Source: Plantago major
Taxonomy: Eukaryota; Streptophyta; Magnoliopsida; Lamiales; Plantaginaceae
Reading direction: 5' to 3'
NCBI GenBank assembly: GCA_026545765.1
Contig: CM048839.1
Span: 17,236,566 to 17,300,565, forward strand
Length of the DNA stretch: 64,000 bases
Shown piece by piece: positions 43,301 to 55,976 of this stretch. Position numbers and translations under genes: made by a program. Each line of letters opens with the position of its first letter. The first letter of the stretch is position 1. The notes beneath the pieces were generated by a model that saw nothing but the letters and a program-made list of their open reading frames with translations, did not search any database and had not been told where the DNA came from.

Positions 43301-44061
43301 AATTGATGGTTTTTCAGGTGTGGAGTCAAATTGGTGGTCTTGGCGGCGTAATCTGTATTCTTGGGAAGAAGAGGCTGTGGATTTATTGCGGCAACAGGTA
43401 CAAGGAATTACTCTGAGAGATGATACTGAGGATGGCTGGTGCTGGAAGCTATCTGCTGGAAAAATTTATAAGACTAAGGATGGCTATGAACATATTGTCA
43501 AGTTGAAGATGTTGAATTCTTCCACAATCTGTAACTGGCTGAAACTGATATGGTCCAAATATGCTTCTCTGAAATCGGTTGTATTCGCTTGGAGAGTTCA
43601 ACTAGATCGAATTGCTACACGAGTAAACTTGAAGAAAAGGAATATCTTGTTCGAGGAGGAAGCAACTAATTGCAAAGTGTGCGACTCATCTTGTGAGGAA
43701 TCTGCCTATCATTTGTTTTTCTCATGCCAGGTTGCTCAACAGGTTTGGTTAAAAATTCAGTGCTGGTTGGATATTTCTGTTACCTGGTCCGGAAACCTCA
43801 GTGAGGAAATTCAGATTTTTTTTTTCTTCGCTAACGGCTAGGAATCGAGATAAGTTATTGGCAGTATGTCATGCGTCTTTGTGGTGTTTGTGGAAAGCAC
43901 GTAATGAAATCATCTTCATGGGATCAAGGCAGGAACCGGGTGTTATTTTTGAAGCCATTAAATGGACTTTTTGGTGCTGGTGTACTGGAAAATCCTTGCT
44001 GAAACCGTTGGTTAATAGGGCTGATTGGGACTGCTTCCCGGAGCTTTGTTTGGATAGCTGA
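40359..44061 (+). pseudogene. LINE ORF2: endonuclease, reverse transcriptase, zinc-finger C-terminus
   Basis: ATG 40359 starts MRIVSFNIRGLGKRVKRN. The APE-type endonuclease shows the expected Asn (FNIRG), Glu (LQETKLD), GDFNAIRGEGERRG and SDHAAVL motifs. TAG 41352-41354 interrupts the linker, and the same frame continues. RT motifs are SPGPDGFNFQFYREFW, YRPISLIGG, KIDFAKAYDSVSW, LRQGDPLSPFLYL and the catalytic YADDS (about 42418-42432). A zf-RVT region follows near 43430-43780 (CKVCDSSCEESAYHLFFSC). At the T10 run (43816-43825) the frame shifts by one and the tail continues to 44061. ORF2 performs target-primed reverse transcription. Only these two lesions break a protein of about 1,230 residues. 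Confidence 0.9.
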
Positions 44062-44525
44062 TGGAGTTTTTCTTTCCGGTCAGGGCAGTAGTTTGGTGAT
44101 ATCAACTGTGGACAGCATTCTTGTTGGATCTTCGGAGTATCTTGATGGGTCCACCCCGTTATTTTGATCTGCTCCAATTGACTACGATGAGAATCACCTC
44201 CCTTTTCTTTCTTTCTAGCTTGGGTGGTATGTCTTGTCGTGGTTCACTTGTTACCTCCGTTTGTCTTGGCATGGACCTTCGGGGCTATGACATACTAGAG
44301 GACGGAGGGAGGCTTGTGTCTCTTGGAGTATTTTAAAATGATGGTTCTGGCTGGATTGGTCGAGTGTATTTCGAAGTGAAACTTTTGGTTTGGTTCAACT
44401 TTTTGCATTAGTGGTTTATATTGGCTGTAATTCGAGTGGGTGTAAGACATTTTGTATCCGGTTTGGAACATTTCTCATGCTCCTTGGTGATTAATAATTT
44501 ATCTTTTTATCTTCAAAAAAAAAAA

Positions 44526-44989
44526 TTGAAATCAACATCATAAGTGTTAGTTTTAATGTTAGTTTAATTGACTTTAGTTAGTTTCACCAACACCATTAGT
44601 TTCGATATTAGTTTCAGCAGAGTTTATTAGATTTTAAGGTACAAAAAATAGATTGGACTTTTTTGTATGAGTTTATTAGATTTTAGGGCACCAAAAATAT
44701 ATTAAACTTTTTTTACAAGAGTTTTATCAAGGTAGCATTATATGTTAAATTATTCACTAACTTTTAATTAAATTATACTACTACTAGTATTAAATTTAAT
44801 TAGACTAAACAGCGGCGCCAATTCTGGCAAATTAACTGCCAACCACCGCTTTCAACCTTTTCAGCCTAAGCTTTCGGTTAATTGTTTGATTTTCTTTTTC
44901 TCTAATTTCAATATGTTGGCTATATCAATTTTCAGGAATTTGTTTACCAAAACTAACCATGCATAACCCGTTCAAATTCTCAAAATCGA
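44526..44989. other. Spacer after the LINE
   Basis: AT-rich, with TTAGTTTCACCAACAC words shared with the left flank of the LINE. Confidence 0.4.
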
Positions 44990-45175
44990 TCCTACCTATA
45001 TCCCAATGTTTTCTGAAAAATGTAACTTTAATAAAAAATGTTTAATTTATGTATAAGTATAAGATTTTTTATTATTTCGTAGGGTGACATGTAGCTCATT
45101 TTCAAATAACGTATAAAGTTCTATAATACAATTAAAATTGATAAATGTATAAAATTCGGTGGACTGAAGGTGGTT
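44990..45175. mobile_element. Old Stowaway-like MITE
   Basis: The right half (TGTAGCTCATTTTCAAATAA, then CGTATAAAGTTCTATAATAC) aligns with the right half of the Stowaway at 61123-61372. The termini are badly decayed, so the ends are approximate. Confidence 0.4.
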
Positions 45176-45407
45176 AAACATGCAATTACACTTGCTGGTA
45201 AACAACTGGAGATCATTGAAGTAGTAAAGTTACTTCAAAGTGCTCATAATAACGCGAAAACGCGTGAAGGCGCCGAATAATGTAGCCAGCGAAGCATTTA
45301 TTTATTTATTAATTTTTTTTGGTTTTGAATTAAAATCTAATTATTCTTCTTTTTTTTTTTATCCTTGTTCAACAAACACTGTCATCTCCAGTCCAGCAAG
45401 CATTGTG

Positions 45408-45419
45408 TATTTATAGATA
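45408..45419 (+). promoter_or_regulatory. TATA-like box of the first SKS gene
   Basis: TATTTATAGATA about 340 bp upstream of the ATG. The likely leader holds an intron: donor gtaagt at 45535, acceptor tgcag ending at 45731. Confidence 0.45.
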
Positions 45420-45761
45420 CCACCATCCTTTGTTAAGACCACTTTACAAACTTCACTTGGCAGCTTAACAGCGGATCCTATTTTCATTCTTTTATTCTTT
45501 CATTTTTCAACTCACATTCATTGGTAACTAACTGGTAAGTAAGATCCTACTTTCATCTGTTTCTTTCTGTTTTTAGAGTATTTGCTCAAGATTTCAAAAA
45601 CCCTCTTCGGATTTGGTCATTTTAAGCTCAATCAAGTGTCAAGATTCAGTCTTTTTAGCTTCTGCTTCAAACCCATGTTTCGAATTTCACGATTTTTTAT
45701 TTAAACTAACATTGATGTTTGATGAATGCAGTTTCTGGGAGCTAACTGATAGCTTGGTGAA

Positions 45762-48700
45762 ATGAGAGGGTTGAGTTTGGTGTCTTTGGTTACTATTTTG
45801 GCATTTTGGAGTGTGAGAGCAGAGGATGGTTACAAGTATTACACATGGACAGTCACTTATGGAACTGCTTCTCCACTTGGTGTTGCTCAGCAGGTTAGTT
45901 ACAGTTTTAGATTTTTGAGAAAGTTGAGGTATCACGAGATTCTAATTCAGTATTGTTGTTCAATTGATATGTATGTTCTAGACTGTAGTTTTGGACTAGA
46001 ATCACAAATGGACTATTGCTCTTTAAAGAAGCATAAGATAAGTAAAGAAAAACATACTCAACTGGACACGTGTTTTAGGACTAAACTATATTTATAATTT
46101 GAATAATTTGTAAAAAGGTATGCGGAGTGAATAAAAGTAAGAGATAGATTGAATAAAGTGTGAGAGATGTTGAATAAAGTAGAATAAATGTTTTCATTTA
46201 AGTACGATAAATTGGGATTGTGACGAGAGAGTATGTTTTAGAGAGGTGAGATTTATGTAATTTGATCTTGATGAGCTGAAAAACTTGTACATTTTGAAAA
46301 TTTTCAATCAGGTTTAGCAACATTCGAAAATCGAAACCATATGAAAATGGATAATTGTTCTTTGAATTGAGTTGTGTATTCTGAAATGAGTTGTAGTGAA
46401 GTATAAAATTTAGTTATAAGTTATAACACCTGCAATTTTGTTTGTAAGATTATGCAGAATCTGAGAGTTTGATGTATGAATGTGTAGGTGATCCTTATCA
46501 ATGGACAATTTCCTGGTCCCAAGCTTGATACTGTGACTAATGAGAACATAGTCCTGAATGTTGTCAATAAGCTGGACCAACCTTTCCTTTTGACATGGTG
46601 AGATTATTTTACATGCTATTAATTTGGTATTAAAACATTATCCGTCTTCAAAATGCATTTTGTTGAGCCAATGTTGATCTTGTCCTTGCTAAGTTGGATA
46701 GCGGTCAGTATCAATCATGATACAAGGTTTCTTTTACATGTTGCCATCCAAATATTTGAAAGATTTCAGCTTTGAACTGTCACTCTTTGTACATTTACAC
46801 ATAAAATTTTCGATATGTTTGTATCAACTCTCAAGTGCATTGTGTCACAAAGTTTGCATTCAAACATGTGTTGTTTCATGAGAAAAATTTATGCTTAGCC
46901 TACCGTTTTGACTAATCTTAAGAATCCAGTTTCATCAGAATTCAAGTTTTAAGAGTTGTTTTTGTTTTGTATCATTAGGAATGGTATCAAACAGAGAAAG
47001 AATTCCTGGCAAGATGGAGTATATGGAACCAATTGTCCTATTCCTCCAAATCGAAACTACACTTACAAGTTCCAGCCTAAGGATCAAATCGGAAGCTACA
47101 CGTACTTCCCCTCAACTCTAATGCACAGAGCTGCTGGAGGATTCGGAGCGTTCAATATCTATGCGAGATCAGTGATTGCGGTTCCATATGCCAGGCCTGC
47201 TGGGGAGTTCACTTTGCTCATTGGGGACTGGTTCAAGGCCGGTCACAAGGTGAGCATTTATTTTTAGTCAAAACTGATTCATTCTCTATTTATATTCTGG
47301 ACTAGTTTGAGCTTTAGATAATTGCATCATTAACATACAAGCATAATCTGTTGATATCAGTGTCTTTCTGTTGCGAAAAAGTGTGTTACTTGAGGGTGAA
47401 CCTTGATGCAACAGTAAGTTTCCTAAAAAATGCAAGCATAAGGCTGCGTGCAGTATAAGGCAACCCTTCTCCTTACACGTACGAAGCCAGAGAGTGCTTC
47501 GTACGAGGGGTTTGCCCAAAACAATCTTATCAATCAAGATGATCATTTTGCATAAAAATTAAGATAATGCAGAGGGAAAAGTATAGCTAAAATTCACATA
47601 TTGTGGTGCTCCTTTCGGAATCTCATCATGTATATTGGTGTTAACAACAGAAGCAATGTGTTTGCAGGGATTGCAGCAACTACTAGATTCAGGAAAGCCT
47701 ATGCCTTTCCCTGATGGCATGCTTATAAATGGTCAAGGCCGACCGACCTTCACAGGCGAAGCAGGTCATTTTCGAATTCCAGCCTTATCAGTACACACTT
47801 TGACATATTTGCTTTTGACTCGTTCAGACATATAGTATATTTGTATAGTGTAATGACAGGACAACTAAATGATGATTTCTACTGAAACAGAAATGTTCTC
47901 ACATCATCTTGCTTGATTTCCAGGTAAAACGTACATGTTCCGAGTTTCAAATATCGGCTTGTCCACTTCTTTCAACTTCAGAATCCAGGGCCACAAAATG
48001 AAAGTCGTCGAGGTTGAAGGCTCTCATGTCCTTCAAAATGTGTACAGTTCGCTCGACATTCATGTGGGGCAATCTGTTACTCTCCTTGTCACCTTAGATC
48101 GCCCTGCAAAAGACTTTCACATAGTGGCTTCTTCGAGATTTACAAAAACTATCCTGACTGCCACTGGAGTTCTGCACTATTCTACTTCTCGGAAATCTGC
48201 TTCTGCACTTGTTCCAGCTGGTATAACCGGCAATGTGCAGTGGTCTATGGATCAAGCTAGATCGTTCCGGTAAGACTTTTCCAGCTAATGCCATGTAGGG
48301 CATTGTAAGTAGAAAGCCACCGCCTAATCTTTGTTTGTGTTGGTTTTAGGTGGAATTTGACCTCAAATGCAGCGAGGCCGAACCCCCAGGGTTCTTTCCA
48401 TTACGGAAACATTACAACGTCAAGAACAATTGTGCTTGCTAATTCAGCTCCCGTGATAGCTGGGAAACAAAGATATGCAGTGAATGGAGTCTCTTACGTA
48501 AACCCGGACACCCCACTGAAGCTTGCTGATTATTTTAACATTCCTGGTGTGTTCAGTGTCAACTCTATCCAAACTTCTCCAAACGGCGGTGGGGCTAGCA
48601 TAGGCACAGCTGTGATGGGATCTGCCCTCCATGAATTCCTTGAAATTGTTTTCCAAAACAACGAGGACACAGTTCAGTCGTGGCATTTGGATGGTTATGA

Positions 48701-49447
48701 TTTCTGGGTTGTCGGGTACGCCACAAAAGACTACAGTTCATCATTCAGGAACGAAAAGTTTGCTGAAGTTTCTAATACTGTTTTGTTCATGAACAGGTTT
48801 GGTGCAGGACAATGGTCACAGAATAGCAGGGCTGGTTACAATCTTGTTGATGCTTTGACCAGACATACAACTCAGGTGAGTTAGAACTTGTTTGCAAATT
48901 GATTATACCTTTTCTGAACCAGAAATCACTGAAAATTTAGTTCACAGTCAGATTTAAACTTCTGGCTAGGATCAGATTCGAAGAATTACATATTTTCAGA
49001 TTATTCTGCCTGCATAATGTTTTTAGCAGCATTTCCAAACACCTACCAGATTCAATTGAAAGCAAGAAGTACTTTTACCTGATTCTGCTTCATTAACTAA
49101 CTTCAACATATCTTCGTCCTTAACTTTAACATGACTCACCTAAAGGCCAATGCCTACGTTCCACAGCGCCGAATTCTTGATTCATGACTTCATGTAACCC
49201 AGAATCTTACAAGCATATAATGATTTTTTGTTCAACACTATCTCAGGTATACCCGAGTTCTTGGACAGCCATATTAGTATCATTGGACAACCAAGGAATG
49301 TGGAACATGAGGTCTGCAATGTGGGGAAGACAATACCTTGGGCAGCAGTTTTACCTCCGGGTTTACAACCCAGTACCAACTTTTGCCAATGAGTATGACA
49401 AACCTAACAATGCTCTCCTCTGCGGTAGAGCGGTCGGCCGACATTAA
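45762..49447 (+). CDS. SKU5-similar (SKS) multicopper-oxidase-like protein, gene 1
   Basis: Eight coding exons with GT-AG introns: 45762-45893, 46488-46597, 46979-47249, 47668-47764, 47924-48269, 48350-48715, 48797-48875 and 49247-49447. Total 1,602 nt, 533 residues. A signal peptide of about 20 residues (MRGLSLVSLVTILAFWSVRA) predicts secretion to the cell wall. Three cupredoxin domains follow (about 30-145, 160-300 and 370-510). Copper ligands are lost: the usual HWHG reads TWNG, and the WHLHGH-like site reads WHLDGYDF. The final HCHxxxH motif is absent. This is the family norm for SKS proteins, some of which (the Bp10/NTP303 clade) are pollen-expressed. I see no GPI signal. Enzymatic activity is not expected, and the wall-related role comes from family knowledge. 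A paralog lies 2.5 kb downstream. Intron 3 holds an Au-like SINE fragment. Confidence 0.92.
47392..47516 (+). mobile_element. Au-like SINE fragment in SKS intron 3
   Basis: Words GAGGGTGAACCTTGATGCAA, AAATGCAAGCATAAGGCTGC and GTGCAGTATA follow the order of the plant Au SINE (A-box region, then the AAGGCTGCGT tail). The middle, including the B box, seems deleted. A perfect 10-bp stem (CGTACGAAGC 47478-47487 with GCTTCGTACG 47496-47505) replaces the usual tail hairpin. Confidence 0.6.
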
Positions 49448-50974
49448 CTAGCTTGAGGATATTTATTCTGAGTATTTATTCTTGTTTCCCAGTCATGAGT
49501 GGTTGGCTGCTAGTATACAGGGATGAGGCTTCCCTTTTCTTTTTACTATTTTGTATATCTTAAACACCACTAGATCAATATATCTTGCATCTGTTCGGTT
49601 TCCCAGAATGACTTTCAGTATTTGCAACTTTTTTCAACAGAATAGTTTAGCGCATTATTACTCCGTCATGTATAACTCCATATACTCACCCCTATCAATC
49701 ACAAGTTCACAAGATATTATATCTATCTGCCAAGATTATAACACATGGAAAATCCATTGCTGCAGAACCATATTGTTGCTCTACTCGATGAGCAAATGAA
49801 GCCTATCGGACAAGGCCAATGTCCTTGTCAGGAGCCCAAGCCTAATATCTCCATGTTCAACTCAAAGAGTCCATCATAAACTATTGCACTCCTCAAAAGC
49901 CCAATAGTTTTTCTTTTCTTTTTTGGGAATAAAGCCCAATATTTTATAAAGGTTAATGTGGAATGGATATTCACAGGAGAGTTGAGTAAATAGGTATATA
50001 TATTCGGGTTGCTAACTCAATGGTAGACTATTAGGCCTTCAAGTGCCACGAGAATCTTTTACACAGAGATGAAGCGAGGAATTCATCATACCAATTGGAA
50101 AAGTTTGGAAGATCGCGACTGATCTTGAGAGGGAATGGATGGAAAAAATAATGATATATATCGAACCTAGCTAGCCAAGATTATAACTCCACTGGCATTC
50201 GAGCTTAATCGAGCTAAGTCTCGGTTCGTTACTAAACAAGTTTAGAATTGAACTCAAACTCGACTGAATTGTAACAAGCTAGCTTGAGCTCGAATTGGAT
50301 TAAAAAGATACAAAATATAAAAATAAATCGACTAAAATAACGAGACTTATCGAGATAAGCTAGGCTAGGCTCCTCAAGTAAACAAGTATAAAATGAAGCT
50401 CGAAACAGTTACCCTTTCTAGCAAATCGAGTGAAGTCTGAGTACTCTAGGAACCCACAATTTGCAATGTTTATTAGACAAAATGAAATGAGTTGTTTTGT
50501 ACGATGACAAGTGATACTCTGGTGACACCAAAGTTTTGTCATAATTAAATAAGTAATGCTACGTACATCCTACAGCCCCAAAGAAGTACTTTCCGATTGA
50601 ATTAAGCAAGTATTACTGCAAACAAGAATATGGCAATGTTTTCAAGGTGAAATGGAAGAATAAACTCAGTAAATTGAGAAAAATGTATAGAAATAGTAAT
50701 AGTAATACCAGCTTGAGTTTCGAGAAAAATTGAACTTGCCGCCAAGTCATGGAGTCGGAACCTAGTGATCTGTGGCCATTATGATCCACCTAGGCCTCCC
50801 TTTGTCTACGCTTCTAGTCATTTGATCTATGTCCATGTGATGTGAAACCATTTTGCCACACCAGATCTCTCTTTCTCTGTTTTTTAAAATTAACTTGATT
50901 TCAACATTGATCAAATTTAACAATCTCCATGCATTAACAAGCAACAACTACACTAATAATTACCACCACAGTTG
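49448..50974. other. Spacer between SKS genes, left part
   Basis: 3' flank of gene 1, then AT-rich intergenic DNA. No ORF or repeat that I could name. Confidence 0.5.
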
Positions 50975-51130
50975 CTGACTCAAGTGATAAGAAACTTAAG
51001 TTCACTTAGTAAAGTCTCAAGTTCGAGCCGTCCCATTAAAAAGGGTCCGATTACTCGGCTAGAATATTCGCATGTTACGGATACCGGTGAAAAATCTATC
51101 CGTTTACAAGGATGTTTAAGGGGTGGTTCT
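50975..51130 (+). mobile_element. tRNA-derived SINE-like sequence
   Basis: An A-box-like TGACTCAAGTGATAAG (about 50976-50991) is followed 27 bases later by a B-box-like CAAGTTCGAGCC (51018-51029), the spacing of pol III promoters in tRNA-derived SINEs. No clear tail or target duplication was found. Confidence 0.4.
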
Positions 51131-51804
51131 TGAACTGCTAATTTCTTTCTGCTCTGTACTTCCTCTCTGTCGTCACAATTTTGAATCCTCTGAACAGTAA
51201 GGCGGGTGGTTGATTCAAAAAGACTACCTGTACCCTACTATACTTATGGAAATTGACAAAAATAATATTTGTAGAGTGCAGACTCATTTAATTAAAAACA
51301 CGGATTAGTATAATGATGATCCGTTCTTGGCTGCACCCTTTTCGCAAATCCTAATTTAAGCTAACATTTCACCGACGAATCTCAGTATTAATCCATGCAG
51401 GAAGCCTCATAAAGATTTCAATTTAATAAACTAATTAACAATACTTCAGAAATAAGTCAACTAGGAAGAAGAATCAAGTTGCCATAATTCAAATCCTAAA
51501 CTATGTATGTATCAGAAAAAGTCATAAGGTTTTAACTAGCTAGATGCCAGATTCCAATAATTTTGATCACAAGAGTCTTTCTTCACATAACCTTTCACAC
51601 GTTCGGTCATATGTACAATTTGATGGTTGCAATAAATTTAACACCACCAGATCCCAATTAAAAGCTTACAGAGGTCGAAAAATGAGTTGAAATATAGAGA
51701 ATTAATTGAAGCATGAAGTACGGCGCCAATAAGCTTCAGATTTCATCTCGTAAACTGAACCCCATCTGCATGTTAATGCAGGGAATGCTGCTGGTTACTT
51801 CACT
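51131..51804. other. Upstream region of second SKS gene
   Basis: Intergenic DNA leading to the TATA box of gene 2. No element recognised. Confidence 0.5.
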
Positions 51805-51815
51805 TATATAAATAA
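51805..51815 (+). promoter_or_regulatory. TATA box of the second SKS gene
   Basis: TATATAAATAA, 121 bp upstream of the ATG at 51936, with a C/T-rich leader between. Confidence 0.65.
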
Positions 51816-51935
51816 GGCCTTATACAAGTCCTACTACCACTTGTCAATTTCCCATACCTCAAAACTACATTTCCCTCCATTCACAGAGGTCTCATACCAG
51901 TAAGCCTTTTTGTCTCGACTCTCGATATACGCGAC

Positions 51936-54423
51936 ATGGTGTCACGTATTTTACTTGGAGTCGCCGTGCTCTGCTTGAGTGTCGTTAGCTATGTCCAATC
52001 TGAAGATCCATATGTTTACCTCGAGTGGACAGTTTCGTACTGCACTCGTTCACCTCTTGGTGTCCCACAAAGGGTAAATCTTAGTTACATTCGCGGAGTT
52101 TCAATCACAACTCTGCTTTATGCAGGTTGAGAGTAACTCATGTGTGCTGTTCTTTTCTGAATTTTGCAGGTGATTTGCATCAATGATCAATTTCCAGGAC
52201 CTACTGTTAATGTCACTACCAATAACAATGTGTGGGTTACAATTGAAAACAAATTGGAAGAGCCTTTTCTCATGACATGGTAAGTTCCTCCTTTAGACAT
52301 GCTACCCGCGTGTTTTACAACAAAGTTTTTGAGATGTTAGGGATGTAAGTATTTAATCACTGGTACACCCGCGTGGGACCTATATGTTTTGTGAGAGGGT
52401 GTACCGGTGTTACGCCTTTACCATCTAATAAGCCTACAAAAGAAACATGATTGCTCATGAGATAGCTCCTAATGCTTAAAATGAAACATACCAGGAATGG
52501 TGTCAAGCAAAGGAAGGTCTCATGGCAAGATGGGGTGCTCGGAACCAACTGCCCAATTCCGCCTAACACAAAATGGCAGTACCAAATGCAAATGAAAGAC
52601 CAAATTGGAACTTACATGTACTATCCTTCCACACTGATGCACCGAGCTGCAGGTGGATATGGAGCATTCGTTATCATGCGCAGGTTGGTGATTCCGCTTC
52701 CATATCCCCAGCCGGACCAAGAATTCAGTCTAGTAGTGTCCGACTGGTGGAAGAAAGATCACAAGGTTAGTATAACTTTGGTTTGACTGGGACAACTTGA
52801 GATTAGTTTTCAAGAGACTTACTTTTCACTATGAAATGCAGGAGTTGCAACAAATCCTTGATGATGGAAAACCATTCCCAGCACCTGACGGTCTACTCAT
52901 TAACGGAAGTCCATCCTCCACTATTTTTGACATGATCCCAGGTACTATTTTAGCTTGGTCTAAAAAAATCCTTGCAAAAACTCGGGTATAAGGTCTTACG
53001 CAGAGGGTGTCTGGTATTACTAATGTCGGACTCTCTTTTTCCACTGGAAAAACAGGAACAATCTACATGTTCAGAGTCGCAAACTTGGGAATGACAACTT
53101 CGATAAACTTCAGGATCCAGGGGCACATGCTAAACCTGGTTGAGGTTGAAGGATCCCACACAGTGCAGGAGGCGTACGAATCCCTAGACATTCATGTAGG
53201 CCAATCCGTGGCTTTTTTGGTAACAGCACATACGATTGGAGAACAACAAGCCTTTTCCGTGGTCGCATCAAGTCGGTTTATGAAACCTGTACTCACCGCC
53301 ACTGCTGTCGTGAGGCATCAAGGCTCTAACGGTACACCATCTGGGCTACTACCACTTGCACCAACTTATCAGATTCACTGGTCCATGAAGCAAGCCAGAA
53401 CTATCAGGTAGCATTCTAAAAGCACATGTAAATTATAAAAATAAAATCAATTGAATCTGTCTTAAAGGACATGATATTAAAGTGCAAACTGTACATTTAT
53501 CTTGTTCAGGTGGAACTTGACAGCAAATGCAGCCAGGCCTAATCCCCAGGGGTCATATCACTATGGGACTATTCCAGTTACGAGGACAATAGTGCTTGAA
53601 AACACGGTCGCTAATATTAGTGGCAAGACCAGATACGCGGTGAACAAGGTTTCGTTTGTAAATCCAGACACCCCATTGAAGCTTTCAGACTATTACAATA
53701 TACCTGGTGTTTTCAGCTTGAACTCAATCCCGGACCTACCACCTCCAGGGCCTGCAGTTCTCGGCACTTCTGTTATCAACAATACTCTGCATGATTACGT
53801 CGAGATCATCTTCCAAAACACTGAACCCACCATGCAGGCCTGGCATCTCGATGGCAATGATTTCTGGCCTGTTGGGTAGGCTACACAGCTCAAATATTAC
53901 AAAATACAGGAAACAGTTTATTTTGGTAGTATGAGTTCGACTAATTTGGCTCACCTGTCTTGAAAATTTCCAGGTTTGGCAGTGGCAGGTGGAACGAGAC
54001 TCTGAGGAGACGCTTCTACAACTTCAATGATGCCGCCACCAGATGCACAGTTCAGGTAATGAGACTAAATAAAGGCCTCCGCTCTTAGGAATCTAGAATC
54101 ATGTTAATTTACAGAGAGGTCTTATATAAGCTATCTGGATGCACATTAAATTGTACAAAGAAGACTATGGTATGAAAATCCAAATATGATAGATAATGAC
54201 TTGATATTTATGCCATTTGCAGGTATATCCATATTCTTGGAGTGCAATTTTGGTGTCATTGGATAATAAAGGCATGTGGAACTTGAGGTCTGCAAATTGG
54301 CCACGGCGATATCTTGGACAAGAACTGTATCTGCGGGTGTGGAGTAACGAAAAGAGCCTGTACACTGAGTCTGACATTCCAGCTAATGCATTACATTGTG
54401 GTAGGGCGGCTCATCTCCAGTAG
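51936..54423 (+). CDS. SKU5-similar (SKS) multicopper-oxidase-like protein, gene 2
   Basis: Exons with GT-AG introns: 51936-52073, 52170-52279, 52495-52765, 52842-52941, 53056-53407, 53510-53875, 53974-54055 and 54223-54423. Total 1,620 nt, 539 residues. Four exon lengths (110, 271, 366, 201) are identical to gene 1 and all phases agree, so the genes are tandem duplicates. A signal peptide (MVSRILLGVAVLCLSVVSYV) precedes EDPYVYLEWTVSY. Cupredoxin signatures (VICINDQFPGPTVNVTTNNN, TLMHRAAGGYGAFVI) are present. Copper ligands are lacking as in gene 1 (TWNG; WHLDGNDF). Predicted secreted, non-enzymatic, wall-associated by family. The divergence in exons 1, 4, 5 and 7 shows the duplication is not recent. 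Confidence 0.92.
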
Positions 54424-55976
54424 GGGAAGCGCCAAATGTTGTTGCAATTCTTTATTTTTCAGTTTATGTTTCTATTAAATCGGTCACAATGGTGTGACTG
54501 GCCTCAGTGAGGAAAAATGATAAGTAGAAATTTATGTTCCAATAGTGAAGAAAAAAGACATAAAGGGTCATACTTGATTTCTAGTTATTTATCAACCAAT
54601 GGCTCTACTAAATATAGTTACATTTGAAGATATACCTGCTGTTCTCTATACAACCATCCACTTTACACTTTTTTTTGGTTGATCGCCATGTACTTGCTGT
54701 TTATGTGATACAAATTAATTGGGAAAAAACGAAAAAAAGAAGAAAGGAAAATTGGTTTATGGAGGATCGTATTGCAACAAAACAACATCCATGTCTACCA
54801 ATAATCATCTATAAACAGGGGTGGAGCCATGGAGACAAGGGGGTACGTCTGGCGGAGGCATAAACTATTCCCCTCCCCCCATTCCCACCCAAGGCCCACA
54901 ATGCGTAATTTAGCCAGCAAATGGCATCAACTGAAAGTAACTACAGATTGTATTCTTTTTATATTGCTTGGAATTCGTCTTTGTTCCTGTGGGTTTCAGG
55001 CAACAATCTACTCTCCTATGATACGGAATCCCATCAATCAAATGCTCAACAAATTCACTTTCTGTGAAGAAAACTACAAGCATTACAATCAAAACAAAGT
55101 TACAGATAACTATATACTAGTATATGAACATGAAGACCAATTAAGAATATCTCCAAAAAAGAAAAAAGTCAATTCAGAAAAGGTAAGCAACTCTAGTTAA
55201 GATGCAAAGAGGCAAGTGTTTTAGAGTTGTACTAATTCACAACAAGAAAGAGTACTGAAACATGTATTGCACACCAAAAAGAAAAACCATGTACTGTAAA
55301 AATATTATACAAGAAGGATTTTATGGAGTAATAGAGTGCAACAGACCACTAGTATACTGTATACCATCTCTATTTGTATTCACCCATTAGCATATTTTGA
55401 TGTAATAAAAATCAAGCTGAATAGTTCACCAATTAGGAGATTAAGATGTCGTAGCATTTTCTGATCTACCAGGGTTCTTTTCATTATTTATCATGCTATC
55501 CACAATGATAACTGATGAATGTGTCATTTTTTTCACAATGATTTTGGCTGTCAACCAAACAAATTACACTTCGTGTTCCTTTTAGCATCAATCAATCACA
55601 TAAGCTCCCATACACTGACACATTCATTTGTAGCCATGGCAGTTGACAGACATCGTTCACACAAGCAAGTTCTATGATAAAATGAAACTAGTGGATATTT
55701 TCGTCTCAACTGACATTCATGTTCATGATATTATTCACAGCGTCATAAAATTATTTTGGATCGAAATGCTAGTTGCGGTTTTTCCCAGGGAGTCTTGGAA
55801 TTATAAGGATCCAGAGCTTAGACAGAACAAATCAGTGTCCAAAGTGAACGGAAGAATCCCCCAATTATATATTAAGCAAAATTCTACGCGAAAAAACTAG
55901 TCATGATACACTGCAACTGACACTTCTTTACATCAGAACAAGCATTTGAGACAAAAAAAAAAAAAACAGCAGACAT
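54424..55976. other. Spacer after the SKS pair
   Basis: 3' flank and intergenic DNA. A hAT-like terminus word (CAGGGGTGGAGCCATGG) occurs near 54819. No supported gene. Confidence 0.4.

Larger units (their letters stand above)
39633..44524 (+). mobile_element. L1-type LINE, nearly complete (4.9 kb), 5'-truncated in ORF1
   Basis: Non-LTR retrotransposon with the C-terminal part of ORF1, endonuclease-RT ORF2, a 3' UTR and an A11 tail (44515-44525). A probable 11-bp target duplication, ATTRAAATCAA, lies at 39622-39632 and 44525-44535 (one mismatch). It has only three obvious coding defects: TAG at 39959-39961 in ORF1, TAG at 41352-41354 in ORF2, and a one-base register change at a T10 run near 43816. 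It has no RNase H domain, unlike the LINE at 58.5-60.9 kb. Confidence 0.9.

Noticed and set aside
54829-55200. 123-codon frame after SKS gene 2
   Set aside because: Low complexity, no domain, and starts next to a hAT-like terminus; probably chance.
55643-55900. 85-codon + strand frame in the spacer
   Set aside because: No recognisable domain, promoter or splice context.
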